The notes: generated from the sequence alone by a model not told the origin. A stretch of 64,000 bases of DNA from Bombus terrestris (GCF_910591885.1 NC_063277.1:1488001-1552000), one strand, 5' to 3'; shown: positions 15,011 through 28,200, counted from the stretch's first letter. Translations and numbers: made by a program.

Positions 15011-17005
15011 TATCGTCCCTCGAGGAATATCGTTATCATCTGTTCAAATCTGAATCGATCGTTTAAAGCTTCCACCAAAATATTTCTCGTATACTTTTTT
15101 AACAGTTATGTATTGTAGAATTCAATAACTTTAAAAGATCCGATTTAGATTACGTTATCGGAATCCATTAAATCTATCAGATTCTTTAAAAAGGTATTAA
15201 TAATAATCCAGTTACCAGGAAGCGTATTTGTGCGCTGCGATGGAGCTGTCAAATGGCAACATGTTGCGTTACGTACGAATTCAATCAGAGCATGTAATAA
15301 AAAGCAGATGGAATTGTCACGTCAACTACGCACGTCTATATCACTACCAATTACACGAGTAAAGAACTCATACATGTATAGTCGTGAAGAAGAATCATAA
15401 TGACGATATTTTCGATTCGCTGCTTGTTATCTAAATACGGCTATTTCTAAATTGGCTGAATTGTTTAGCAAACTGGTGCAAATTACAATAAAGGATACGT
15501 TTTAAAACTGCTTTCCAGCGCATACAGTTTAGAGACGTCTCTGAACATGAATTGTATCGATGTATCGACTGACCGCCAATCGGAAAGATTTAAAACTTGT
15601 GGACGGACTGTCTTAATGCAAATTGGAATTATTAATACGATTAATTGCAAGGAAAGCAGTCCAAATTTAGCTGCACGCACGACGAAGATAAAAGCTGCAT
15701 TTATCATGTTTGTTAATGACATCTGCGTATGTATAACGTATATGTAGATATGTATGAAGTTGGATTAGGATAGGTCAGAGAGAGCCAACATAACGTATAA
15801 ATTATACAAGAAAGTTAAGTGGACAGCTGTCTTGATATCTGACATGCGTCATAAAGAATAGCCGATTCCTCGTTCTAACGATAAATTAATCTTTAATCTT
15901 CATAAAAATGAATTAATATACTTTTTTATTATGGAAGGTTATATCGCCAGTAAAAGACTGCAAATATTTTGCATTACATTAATAACTGGTGTAATTGATT
16001 AGCGGTGTAATGATGTCCGAATCGAGGCAAGAAACGGCGATCCGACAAAAAAAATCGATCTTTCATGGGGCGGAATCGCTGTAGCTACGTAAGTACGTGA
16101 ACGTTGTCAGTGTTTAATCACAAAGATAAATGATAAGGAACTGCCGGTGCTATACGCACTAAATCTGTAGCGGAAAAAGGTTGTATGTTAAAACGTTAAC
16201 GTTGAAAATAAATGAGAAATAACAAACTAAATCTCTGCTTCGCTATTTTCTTTTATTTTATTCGAACTGCGCGTTACACCTTGTACTAACAATAAGTCTT
16301 GTCTTTTCGCAGAAATATACGAAGTATACAACGAAAGACTTGTTAGAAATTCGGCCAGAATGACAGTACGCACTGATTCGCTTTTAAACTCCTTCTATTC
16401 TTTCATCCGTAGCCTGGCTCTTTTATACATCCGGTCGCTTTTACGGTGGGAGGTTTCTAGGTATTACAATGTTCGCCTATAGGTATGCCAATGCTCATGT
16501 TTATCGTGTGTATCACAACTGCATGCTTTGGCAGTGATCGTGACAGCGTGCTTGCAAAAATGTTCACGTGGGTGTCGAGACGGCGCGTCACGGCACCCCT
16601 AGGCGCCGCTCGCTGCGACGACCTACGTCGCTATTACGCCGAAAATAACAAGGTAGGCTGGTTGACATATAAGTACAGACGCTATGTCGATCGAGCGTAC
16701 TCATACACAATTCACGTTCACCGTGCGTGAAATCGTGAAACTTCCTCCTCCGAGATTATAATGTAATTAATTCTCCAACGGTAAAATAACCTTTTAGCCC
16801 TAACGTTACCTGCATCCCTATAGACACACGTTTGTATCCAGTAATTCACAGAAATCTGTGTCAACCTCTTTGAAATTGAGCACTCTAGTCTGCTATGTGC
16901 CAACTTTACTTACCTTCCTGCTAATAATTTTGGCTGTAGGTACGTATATCCTACTTATTAGTACTATATCGTAGATACTAAGATTTATGTGCGATGACTA
17001 ATTAA
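15011..17005. other. Gene-free stretch
   Basis: No supported gene. The frames at 15483-15747 on both strands overlap each other and show no domain; the plus frame at 16485-16730 also has no recognisable content. Confidence 0.45.
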
Positions 17006-17164
17006 ACATTGTGGGAATTAAAAAGACAGATGACGCATTGCATAACATTTAATTCGATTTGCTATGAAAAAAAGTACATATATATACATTGTGGGAATTA
17101 AGAGGACAGATGACGAATTGCGTAACGTTTAATTCGATTTATTATGAAAAAAGTATATATATAC
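17006..17164. repeat. 80-bp tandem duplication
   Basis: Two adjacent copies, 17006-17085 and 17086-17164, each beginning ACATTGTGGGAATTA and ending in a run of A followed by GTAYATATATAT. They differ at a handful of positions, including the A-run length. This indicates a fairly old local duplication. No coding content. Confidence 0.85.
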
Positions 17165-17648
17165 ATTAGTACATCGAAGCGATATTATGTTGATGTATTA
17201 TCGTGCAGTGACGTTTGTCGGTAAACGATCGTTATTATTAATAACTGAAGGTATTCGTCTGTGTTATTACCAACTATGTCGATAAGTTCAGAAACAAGTC
17301 GTGCCGTTTTAGTAGGTACAAATGACACTTCCTCATCGCGATAAATAGCGAAACGCCGGGGAAGCTTTCCGATAACCTGAAGTACATCGAATATATATAG
17401 TTTGATTTAACAATGTTACGAATTGTAACAGAGGATGACAGATAGCGACGTTCCAATGCGAGAAAAAATTAAAGAAAAATTTTGTTTATTTGTATGTATT
17501 TTACAATCAATTGTCGTTGAAAATTATGAGTAAATTATTTTGGCGTGGTACTATAACGTGAATAATAAGTGATTCTAGCTGAATCTAATGTTTAAATCTG
17601 GAGGGTAATGTCTTTTTAGCCTTTAGCGTCGTGTCAAGTAATTGAGTA

Positions 17649-17921
17649 GATACCCACAGTTAAAGAAGAAATATCCAAATTCAGTAACAGATATAATACA
17701 GGAGTTAACAACCACCAAAACCCATTAGTTACCCAATTACTTGACACGACGGATCAGATCCGCAGACTAAAAGGACAATAGAATTTAGATTTAAGCATTA
17801 AATTCAATTAGAATCAAACATACTATAAACTCTTATAATCCAAGTTATAGTATCACGTCCAAATAATTTACTTATAATTCTCAATGAGAATTGATTGTGA
17901 AAAGTCTACTAAATAAAAAAA
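17649..17921 (+). mobile_element. 5'-truncated retroposon nested in reverse orientation
   Basis: A 273-base insertion inside the 17.47-18.34 kb remnant, of the same subfamily but on the plus strand. It starts abruptly at the TVKEEIS codons, reads through QLLDTTDQIRR, a stop and the 3' UTR, and ends in an A-rich tail. It is flanked by a perfect 13-base target-site duplication, AAGTAATTGAGTA, at 17636-17648 and 17922-17934. Removing the insert plus one duplication restores the reading of the host copy, so the boundaries are firm. Confidence 0.88.
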
Positions 17922-18141
17922 AAGTAATTGAGTAACTAATGGGTTTTGGTGGTTGTTAACTCTTATGTTATATCTATTACTGAACTTGGATATTTCTTCT
18001 TTAACCGTAGATATCTTAAGGTCGCGATGTATTGTTTCGTTGGCAACATACCAAGGTGCACCTATTAAGAATCTTAGAGTTTTTGATTGGAATCCCCATA
18101 GTTGGATCCCATAGGTTCAAACAGGTTTTAATATGGCTTTA

Positions 18142-18218
18142 CAAATTTTTTCTTTTATTTGGAAGAATTTTACAATCAATTCGCATTGAGAATTATAAGT
18201 AAATTATTCTGGCGTGGT
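18142..18218 (-). mobile_element. Very short 5'-truncated retroposon
   Basis: A 77-base insertion consisting only of the 3' end of the same subfamily (ACCACGCCAGAATAATTTAC on the minus strand, then an A-rich tail). It is flanked by a 7-base duplication, GGCTTTA, at 18135-18141 and 18219-18225. It splits the host codons between LYKA and KAILKP. Confidence 0.8.
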
Positions 18219-18340
18219 GGCTTTATATAGCATTATTTTACTCTGCACGCTTAAGTTGGAACGTCTGCCAATGAGCCAGTAGAATTTTTTACTTTTAATT
18301 TAAGTTGTTTGGATTTATCTACGATGTGTCGTAAAGAAAA

Positions 18341-18358
18341 AAAAAAAAAAAAAAGAAA
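18341..18358. repeat. Poly-A run
   Basis: Homopolymer of A at the upstream edge of the retroposon nest. It could be a separate tail or simple slippage. Confidence 0.85.
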
Positions 18359-18359
18359 A

Positions 18360-20380
18360 TTAGCCTGCAGTATAGGGAAGCTATATTTTTTTTATCGCTC
18401 TGAACTATTGTAGTATCGTGGACAGGCTGCCTAAGAAATATCGGGTGAACTATACACAATGTTGCGAGAAAGCCTAAGTGCTGTCGGACCAAAAAGGTCT
18501 GGAAACTTCAATAAGCCGTGCGACCAATGTATCGTCGATCCTTCAGTCGAATAGTTAGGCCTACGAAAAAAGGCCTACGTGACCATGACCACAGACAGTT
18601 GCGGAACACCTATGTGGTAGGGCTATGAAAAATGACAAAGGGATGCTTAAGGGAGAATCGAGTTGTAAGGAGTCGAGAGTTGAGTCGAGAGAGATTTTCT
18701 GAGTAATGAGTCGTAAATTATTAGTTATGAGTTGTGAATTATTCATTTAGTTGTCTCCATAGCACATTACTGTATTTAGTTCACGTTAAATAACTATCGT
18801 TTCCTGTTTAGTCCATTGTAAATATAGATCCATCTATCGCTAAACTTATCATGTAGGATAGAAATCATTGGAAACCCTAATTTCTAATATTTCTGAATAA
18901 ATAAATCCTATATTATTGTAATCTGAATCGCGTTATGTTACCAGAATACAATATAATATACGAAACATATTAGATAGAATGTCAAATTGAGATATTTACA
19001 CTAGAGGCTCCTTGCTCGATCGAGGATTTCTTTAAAATCGATACTTGTAAATATATACGTGTACAGCCTAGTCCAAACTGACAGACAATTGTTAGCAGCC
19101 AATCAATGGAATAATGTTGTCCGCGAAAAATCTGCGGAGAAACGAACGTATGTACGATGTCCAGATTGTCTATAGACAAGCGCCTATCAGATTAGGTTTA
19201 AGAGGAGCTTGCAACGCTTCGGCAACTTTTTAAAACAGGCCTTTATTTGCACTGCTTCCTTATCTCGTGAATGATTGTACGATTAATCACAAGGCATTTC
19301 TCGATCGATCGGATTGGAAATTCGTGCAAATCTATCGTATGACGGTTACTCGGAAGAACGCGAGGTCTAGGAATCAGTTAATCAGAGAAACGCAAGGTTT
19401 AGGAAACAATTATCCAAACGATATCGCGTTATCTTGCCTTTGTATAACGATCAATTATTTCGAGCGTTCATGCTCACACGTATGTAGATAACGAGTTGAA
19501 AAGATTAAGCAGAAGAAAAACCATAAGAAAAAAACAATTGTTGCCGCGAGTAAAGTTTAAAAAAGTGTAATTTTTTTGAGCCGATGACCTGGCTTGATCG
19601 CGTGAGTCTTCTCGTGTGCGAAGAGAAGTCGATCGCGGTTCATGAATTTCCCAGCCATGTTGCATGTTAACGAATCAACGTGAGAGGAGTTGTGTTCTAA
19701 GAATAATTCACAACGAGTTAGAAATAGTATCGCCGTACAAACGTATTGATCGGCGACCCTATTCCGTACCAGCCAGAAAGTCCATCGACCTGAATTCTTT
19801 TCCGAACCGCGTTCTACCTGTGCTTCTGAACTCGTCAACCGCATTCGGAGTTCAACGAGTTCTTCCACCATGGTCGTTTCGGAACAGCGCGGTGCGACGC
19901 AGCGTGCCGTCGATCGTTCTACAAATAGCAAGGTCTCGAGCTTCGCCTCCCTAAATAGATCGCATTTAAAGCAAAGCCGTTTGTATGCAAAGCGATTCGG
20001 TTAAATACTGTTGAATCGAGATTGTTCACGCGTCGAACCTACCTTTTCATCGCAATCGCATCAATAGGATTTCATCAGCAGCATGACTGTTCGACTGTTC
20101 GCGGAGAGACACGATTGCGAAGAAGCGCGCCAAGAGAGTCGTAAATTCCCGTTACGATTTGATAATCGACGCCACGAAATGATCGATCCCCTATTTCGGT
20201 TAGGATAATAAAGGTGGTTGAACCGATGTTAACACCTAGTTAATAAATTAAAACATGCACTTTATTTCGAACAACTTCGAATACGACAAGTCTGCGAGTG
20301 TATCGCGTGTAGAAAGATTGATCGCAAGTTAAAATGTTGACGGACCAAGAAACGTAAAGCAACTCAAACTTCCGTGACGA
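18360..20380. other. No confident gene; possible finger relic on the minus strand
   Basis: Mostly unassigned. The 19.5-20.1 kb part is CG-richer than its surroundings. A minus-strand frame of 124 codons ending at 19557 contains a stretch spaced like a C2H2 finger but lacking the second cysteine (see findings). No full gene can be built from it. Confidence 0.35.
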
Positions 20381-20440
20381 TGATGCAGCGGAGGAAAACT
20401 GGCGATGGGTGTGTCTAAGGACACGAGATAAGCAGATTCG

Positions 20441-21899
20441 TTTTTTTTTTTTTTTTTTTATTTATTGAAATTCACAATTTGTCCAATTTGGACATTTGGT
20501 GGAATTTTTTAACAGTTAAATTAGCATGTTGGTGGCTACCCCCAGCGAGGTACCATCCTCGTGTTTGCTAGGTTATGTCCTTTATAAGGTCTGCTGGGTG
20601 CTTCCTTTTTAGTCTTCTGTCCATGTTTATGGTTTTGTACGTTTCCGCAGCCAGCCGGTTTGGGTGTGTTGCTCTTCTTGATTTGTATTTCTCTGAATAT
20701 CTGCTAATTTCTTCCTTGACCGTTGGGATTCCCAGGTCCCTCCGTATATCTTTGTTTCTGACGTACCAAGGTCCGTTTACTATTGTTTTAAGGATTTTAG
20801 CCTGTATTACCTTTATTTTGTTTATATGGCTCATTGCTGCCGTCCCCCATAATGGTATTCCGTACGTCCAGATTGGTTTTATGATCGTTTTATATATTTT
20901 TAGTTTATTTTCTATGCTTAATTTGGATTTTCGGCTTGTTAGCCAATGCATTTGTCTCCTTGTTTTCTGTATTTTTTCTACTATTGATTTGATATGTAGT
21001 TTCCATGTGAGTTGTGTATCTAAGTGGAGTCCTAGGTATTTGACATGCTTTGTTTGTGTTATATGCGTGCCGTTCAATAGGATGTTTGGTGGTATCTTTT
21101 TTTGTAGCGTGAATGTAATATGGTTGCATTTATTGGGGTTTGCTTTTGTTTTTCTTGTAGCCAATTTTCTATTTTTATGATATGTTCTTGTAGTATTTTG
21201 ACTGCCGTTTCTGGGTATAGTATGCCTGACTAGTATAGCTGTGTCGTCCGCGAATGTCAATACTGTGCTGTTGGTAGTTGTTGGTATGTTCGCCATGTAT
21301 AATGTGTATAGTATTGGGCCTAGGACGCTTCCTTGTGGTACCCCGGCCTTGATGTCTTTAACTTGAGAATGTGTGTCCTTGATTTTTATTACGAAGGTTC
21401 TGCTGCTTAGGTAGGATTTTATTAATTGGTGTATTTTCTCCGGGAATTGTTTCCTAATTGTTTGTAGTAGACTTTCATGGTTAATTTTATCGAATGCTTT
21501 CTCCATGTCTATAAAGAGGGCTGTGCAGTATTCCTTGTTTTCTAGTGCTACTATTATTTCGTTTATAAGCCTGTGCATTTGCTCTATTGTGGAGTGTTTG
21601 TTCCTGAAACCAAATTGGTGATCCGGTATTAGTTTTTTTGTCTCTATTATTGTTTTTATCCGGCAATATATTATTTTTTCCAGTATTTTGGAAAATACTG
21701 GAAGCAGTGATATTGGTCTGTAAGATGCAGTTTGGTGCGGGTCTTTGCCTGGTTTATGTAACATTTTGATCTGTGCTAATTTCCATGGTTTGGGCAAGTA
21801 TTGAATTTTTAGAATTACATTGAATATTATTGTCATTAGTCTTATTGTTTTTGGCGGGAGGCTTTTCAAGATTTTACCATTGATTAGGTCGATTCCTGG
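20441..21899 (-). mobile_element. Jockey-clade non-LTR retrotransposon, 5'-truncated
   Basis: Minus-strand insertion of 1459 bases. It ends in a 19-base poly-A tail (T run at 20441-20459) and is flanked by an 11-base target-site duplication, AAGCAGATTCG, at 20430-20440 and 21900-21910. It lacks the endonuclease region and the start of the reverse-transcriptase domain, the usual result of incomplete target-primed reverse transcription. The related repeat at 46.06-46.48 kb preserves the unoccupied site, which independently confirms the boundaries. Confidence 0.93.
20568..21899 (-). pseudogene. Reverse transcriptase of a jockey-type element, partial
   Basis: Open frame for the RT fingers/palm/thumb and C-terminal region. 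Counting from an ATG at 21923 that lies in the flank, I see PGID at about residues 9-12, SYRPISLLP at 67-75, HQFGFRNKHST at 102-112, the AFDKINH block near 143-149, GVPQGSVLGP at 194-203, the catalytic FADDT at 224-228, and a GIPLWG/GPWYV thumb region after residue 350. Between about residues 236 and 263 (21137-21218) the sequence no longer resembles the family. A neighbouring frame gives the expected PETAVKIL and IENWL blocks, so two compensating one-base indels are likely. The endonuclease domain is absent. The first eight codons are flanking DNA and target-site duplication, not element sequence. Dead copy. Confidence 0.9.
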
Positions 21900-22210
21900 A
21901 AGCAGATTCGTTATTGATGACAATGTTTCCTTAGGAAAGTGAGGGCGACGGGCATAGCTGCTACCTGATTAAGTTACAAGGTTGGTAGGAGAGGAAGGAT
22001 GCTAGCTGCCCCTGAGAGAAAGTTGTCAACGGGAGACATCTACGTGAGAAAAACCAGAGTTCCCGTATTTTCCTGTTCTAAAGGACCTGAACTAGAAAAA
22101 TGTTAAGATTTTCATCTTGCGGTCATCTTGTCCCAGGGGTTAGAGTCCGTTTTGTGTAGCAGGTCACGGGACGTAACAATGACTCTTCGGCCAAGGACAA
22201 GGTGCTAGCA

Positions 22211-25200
22211 ATCGTCCCATGTACCTGTCCAACCTGAAGCGCATTATACGCGTAAGGTTGCCAGTCGAGAAATCGTTATTTAACCTATGCGAATGATAGG
22301 AATCGCTTTGATCGGGAATGAAGAAACAGAGAGGGGAGAATGGAATGAAACGTAGTCGGTCGATAGACGTTGAATGCGAGCTTTCTAAGCTGTCCGGCTG
22401 AATGAGCCCACAACATGTACATACTTACTTACACTTTGACAATGGGAATGAGACGAGATAATGGATGGTGGGTGTCATCCGGTGACTACCTACACGCTGC
22501 CTAACTTCCTTCCTGCATCTCTGTAGGCGACGTTCTTGTCCAAATCCTCTAGTTATTCCTAGATAGAATTGCATTTTCTAAATATGAAAGAAACCGAAAC
22601 GGAGTTGATCGTATCATGCGACAAGTTGCAGCCATAAATAGAACACAAGCATCGAACTAGTATACACGTGACATTGTTTTTCACGTGTTTCAAGTATTTT
22701 TCTGTTGCGCTGGTACAATTTTCGCGCTAATAAACCAAACAGTGACACACCACCGTACGCGGCGGCTCTTCACGCTGTGGAAATTTCCATTCGTGAAAAC
22801 CAGTGGCGTAGTCAACCGCTTATTTCGCACTGAAACTTCCCACTTGTATTCAACTTCCGTATTCGACATATTCAAAATGTTTGGTGTCCAGCCTGCATAT
22901 AAATGCCAATCGTAGGTATCTTCGATTCATTCGTGGGGTAAATTCGAATCATTCTCTATGTCACCATTATCTATTATTTCAATGATTTTATCGAGAATGA
23001 TAGCCATAAATCACGCGTTGATAAATTAATACTTTTTTCATCGCATGGTAATCTATTTTTTCGTTTCTACATTAGTATGTGGAAGATAACGAGAATAACC
23101 ATGTATTGCAACATCGCGATCCAACGATTCCAACAACTTTGACATATCGGATATGTAAAAATTATCGACAACGGTCGTTTCGATAATAATTATTTTTAGC
23201 TTCACTAGCTAAATATTTTTTAACGCCGCTCTTTCTTCTTGACCTCGTTGAATTTATTTAGAAATATCGGTTGATCGAAAAACAGGTTTCATTTCATATT
23301 TATTAGAATTAAGTTGCCTTCAAATTTGAGCATAAAGCATGTAAAAGATCAATCCGAATATTACAGCGAACTATGGTAAACACCGGATGGTTTCAACGAT
23401 TGGCTGTGAATTTCAGTTGCGCAATGTCGATCGTGTGTTATCTCATTTTAAATTTCTGATAAAAACAGGCTAAACGGTATAACAATTTTGACAATGCAAA
23501 TCTCGTCGAAGTTTTCTACGTACGATTCATTGTTATTCACGTATTACGTCAAAGTAACGATTGCAAGCGACTACGATGACGTTAGCTACCGTAGGATAAA
23601 CTAAAAATACGACTATTTCCTTTAGGCTTTTCCAAATAATATCACGAAAAGAACGAGTTTGCCGCAATTATCAAAAGAAACTTGTGGAAGATCTGCAGGC
23701 AAAGTATTCTTATAAACGGCTTGTGTACGATTCAGTTACATTCACACTGTGTTATTTTAACGCAAAATATCATTTTAGTTATTTTATTTTATTTTTAAGA
23801 ACTCCAAGTATATCTATTTAACGATCTGACTGCTGCCTTTTTGTGCATTCAAATTAGACGTTCAAACGAACGAAGTATGTACATAGTTATGCCATCATTA
23901 ACGATATTAATAGCCGCATAAACGAAAAAACTTAGTGTAGAGGTCGATTGCAATCGAAAAATCCACGTGCTCACGCGACGTTTATGTAAATGTGTTATAG
24001 ATACGGCAAAGGTAATTCTATTTAAGGTATAACGAACTCTAAGAACGTCCTTTTGGTACTATTTCAGTTAAGACGATATATCGATTAGTTTACCAACACA
24101 ATGCATTTAAATAACAACCGGTAATACGAATTTATACTTATGATTTCTTGAGAACGAACGATTTATTTCACAATATACATACTTCTGCCTATAGGTGACA
24201 TTTGCAACAGGCGGTTACGTCGACAATTCCGTGTTCCAAATTTTCCTCGATTATACGTTTAGCTTACCTTATCTTCGATGTTGAAAATCGTGCAACGACA
24301 AGACTTTGATTGCAAATTAGGTTTTGACAAGTTTGACAAATCAATCTTCGAACTTGATATCGTCCTTATATCTGCCATATTTTTCAGATTGTATGCCCGA
24401 TGCCTGATACGATCGGTCTGCCGTTCGTCGATCGTATCTATGCGATCGTTTCTATTCTTATCGATAATATTGGTAAATCATACTTGAAAAATTCTATATA
24501 ATCATGAGTCATAACGATTGCTCATTCGTAACTCGAATATCAAATACTATTTTGCACGTGTCATCGTCGTATTAAGCAACTAATTGTCGTCATATTGAAA
24601 TTGTTGCGTGACTCAATACGAAAAAATTACGCGAGCATCCTAAGAAGCTGTGGGAACTTTCGCTGTCACAGGTTTTCCTTTGAAAAAATACTTTAGGAAA
24701 TTAAGAAATACTCTATTAATACTTTGAAACTCATTTATTGAACATGACATAAAAATCACGATATATGATAATGATGAACCGAGTCTATTGTAAGCTTTCA
24801 AACTTTAGATATATTATTCATCTTGAATGTTCGCCTGTAATATCTTACTCGAATGTCTTAACAAACGCTAACGGACTCGTTATTTTATACATGTATAATT
24901 ATATTCATGGAATGTGCACCCGTCGTTTCGCTTTCTTTTCCATTTTGTACGTCCATGTACGTACATACGTCCAGAAAAGGAAAATAGGAAAAGAAAAAGA
25001 AAAAAGATTGATAACAGGTTTTGACAAAAAATTTCAAATGTTCGCTTAGTATCGTATATTTTGTTATTTCTTCTTTTTTCAATCTTTAAATTTTGAGAAA
25101 TTAAGAAGCTCGATGATGTACCCGACATTTCATTCTTGATGAAGTTACGTTGAAGAACGAGCGTTACGGGCTTTTCAATAACAAAAGCTGCTATTTTATA

Positions 25201-28200
25201 AAAAGAAAAAAAAAATAAATACACAACATAAGATCGAAAAATAGCGAGAGAATGATAGAGGTTTGTGGTGGCAGAAAACGAACAGGTTGCCGCGGAAAAA
25301 GCAACAGCCGCTCGTCAAGTCTATCATGTATGTATATAGATGCTATATTTTTATGCGATCCTGGGGATTTTGGCAGTGACATTCAATCGTCATGGTTGAG
25401 GAGAAAGTCATTGAGGGATCAACGATACTATGTATACCGACGAATAATGTCGTTTTGAATCGCGAAAGCGACAATTCTGCTTCTACAATGCAAAAATATT
25501 AGACAAAATATGAAACGGCGAGCATATTCTACTTATAATACAAAAGCGTTCTTCAGGCCGTTTTATTATACGCAAAGTATACGTTAGTAAATACGTAAAA
25601 GGTACGTAATAGGTACGCAAAGTACCTATACGTTTCAACATAAAGCTCACCACGCATATCCCTAAACGCGATAGAAATTAGTTTCTGATATTTACGTTCG
25701 ATTCTATCGCTCGATCCAAGCCAAAACTATCAATTTGTACTTTCGTATGAAATTGTTCGTGACCATTTTCCCATGACTCGTACTCCCATCTCCTCAGCCA
25801 CGCGCTAAAAATCAGCTCAAAATGTCCCGAGTGAGGTATAACGAATAACCATAACGCAGTTGCAATAGTTATACAAAAAATAGTCAAATTGTCGAATAAT
25901 GTATATGTATATATGCACACAACAGGCGCGCAACAAGCGCGTGTGCGTGTGTCGATGTATACGTATGTACATATTCAAATATATATAAATATATTTGTAT
26001 ATATTCACATAGCTTTATAGTTGCGCGAACATTGTGACCGTAGAATGAAAGTGGATCGAGCTGAAACGGATAAACTATGAGATACGTACAGCTAAGTGTT
26101 TTATAAATCGAATTGAAAAGTAACAAATGTTATGTAAATATTTCGAATCAACGCGAAAAATATTATATACAAAAAGATGGGAGGTCAAAGCATCCAATCC
26201 ACGTTTACTCCGCGGTCCGAGGCCGCCGTAATAAATAGATCGTATTATCTCGTCAATCTCTAAATTCTAATAACACCATTGTTCCTAATCAGTACAAATC
26301 AATCAACGAAATGATGGAACGAAATTTCGCCAAGGTTCGTGCAACGTTCTCGATCCTTCGCGCGTCCCAACACTTCGTCAAGCACCACGTTTTACCATCA
26401 GATCGGTAATTCTATTGTTTTTCTGTTCTCTAAAGCAGTCTTACATATAACGGCAATTTTTCTGAATTAGTCCTTTCATTCTTATCGCATCTGGTCTTTT
26501 CCTTCGTTCGTTCTTTCTTTCCTCGTTCACCCCGCATTTTCACTGAAAAGAAAAAGGAACGAAAAAGGAAAAAAGGAAAGGAAACAAAGGGATACAAAGA
26601 AAAACTGTCGGACAATCGTCTTGAAAATTAGGCGACGTGCTTCTCACATCAAATTTGATAATCTTTTAGAATTTAACGTTGAACGATATCTATTTAGAAA
26701 ATAAATAAATCCCGAAAACATGTTCGATCGAAAATTAAGGAAAAATCGTTTGACCCCATGTTCTCGTTCGAATCAACATTGTTATGGAACGAGGAAAGAA
26801 CTCGTCGCTGTTGCTATCAAAGGACGCGCATTGATTGACGGAGAATCGAAGCGTTCGTACGAATTTTCGTAGTAACAATAACATTTCCCCAACTTCTACC
26901 TCCATTTTTTTATTTTTTTGTTTTTCTTTTATATGATTGTTGCAAAATAATTCTACCTTATAGCTTACGGTATCACAGAGTTACACGCGGTATCATATAA
27001 TTGCTCCCACTTCGTAATTTCGCAAAACGATAAGGAAAGCGCGTGATCATCTTATTCGAAAAATTGAAAATTGCGGTAATATATAGATGGACGCAGACGA
27101 TGTCACCGTATTACACATATAAAAAACAAACTTCTGTTTATCTTACACGCAATTAAATACTGTTCAATCATTATGAAACGGAACGATACGTTGCTGTAAC
27201 TTTGCTCGAATTATATCGTCGTTAAAGTTCTGTCTGAACTTTAATTTTTTTTAAGAAACAGCAGGACGTTTCAATCGTACCGTTCTTTGGTTTTCAATAC
27301 CGTCCATCGTGTATGAGACGATCGAATAAAAGCAAAGGTGAAGAGAAGAAGGATAGGAAAAAACGTGAATTCAGATAATCAAGAAATTATCTAATTTAGA
27401 TAATTAGTATTTGTAGAATTGCACATAAAAGTATCTCTACGATTTCATTCGATGTCTTGGAGAGACGTCGTTCTGCGTCCAATTTTCGAGGATACTTTCG
27501 TTTCTCTATTCCAGGATTATTCATCAAACAGATTATTCAACATATAACAAGTAACAGGCTTGACCATTTATCTCGACGCAACTAATATATCATTATACTA
27601 TAAAGAAATTTAACAAACGCTTCGTAACGACTAATCAAAACAGCAAAATCCAGTACCTCGGGCGCGGGACAAAGGAAAACCGCTATGATACACTTCGATA
27701 CATACTGCGAGGATTCTTTAAAAAATGTATCCTTTTTGCGATATAAACTAGCAAATAAGTCTCGTATGTATTGCAAATACGTTTACCTCGAAACGATACC
27801 AAAGGGAGATCAATCTCAAAAAATCAGAAACGGATCGATCGGGAAGAAAGTTTGAAATAAGCAATTTTCCATGCGGGACCAACGTTTTATAAATAAAAAA
27901 AAAAAAAAGAAAAAAAAAAGAAAAAAAAAAGTATATTCGTGCATCGTTTCGAAGACAATGTATTTGGTCGCGTGTTTGTTAAATTTTATGCGAGACGAAG
28001 TTTAACGAAAGCGTCAAATAAATATTTACGCATATAAGTACAGTTAATGTCGCTCGAACGATAGTGTATATACGTGTATATACACATATACGATTAAAGT
28101 AAGTAAGTCTTTTCTTAGGCTCCGTTCTCTCACTAGCTCACCTATATTGTACGTGTATATAATGCGCATTCGTATACCCTTTCGCAGTTTTCGCATATAC

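Larger units (their letters stand above)
17468..18340 (-). mobile_element. Decayed jockey-clade retroposon with two later insertions
   Basis: Minus-strand remnant of a jockey-related non-LTR element. After removing the two insertions it reads as the C-terminal part of a reverse-transcriptase ORF: a WLIGRRS-like block (about 18260-18290), a CKAILKPV block with TGG changed to a TGA stop next to TYGIQLWG, an APWYV block (about 18040-18060), TVKEEIS, then QLLDTT and the 3' UTR. About 15 codons are missing after the LWG block compared with the 20.6-21.9 kb copy. It belongs to a different subfamily from that copy: its 3' end carries AATAATTTACTTATAATTCTC instead of the ACAATTTGTCCA block. It is non-functional. 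Confidence 0.8.
20385..22200 (-). repeat. Dispersed repeat, copy 1, interrupted by a jockey element
   Basis: The segments 20385-20440 and 21911-22200 align, with the intervening retroposon removed, to the reverse complement of 46060-46480. Shared blocks include GGTGTGTCTAAGGA, GGATTCG/AGATTCG, TGAGAGAAAGTTG, CTACGTGAG or its variant, TTCCCGTA and CACGGGAC. The class is unresolved; the length and the lack of coding sequence would fit a solo LTR or a non-autonomous DNA element. The outer limits are approximate because the ends are diverged. Confidence 0.65.

Noticed and set aside
20575..21180. Plus-strand frame of 201 codons rich in Phe, Leu, Ile and Cys
   Set aside because: It is the antisense shadow of the jockey reverse transcriptase on the minus strand; the hydrophobic composition comes from reading Lys/Asn-rich codons backwards.
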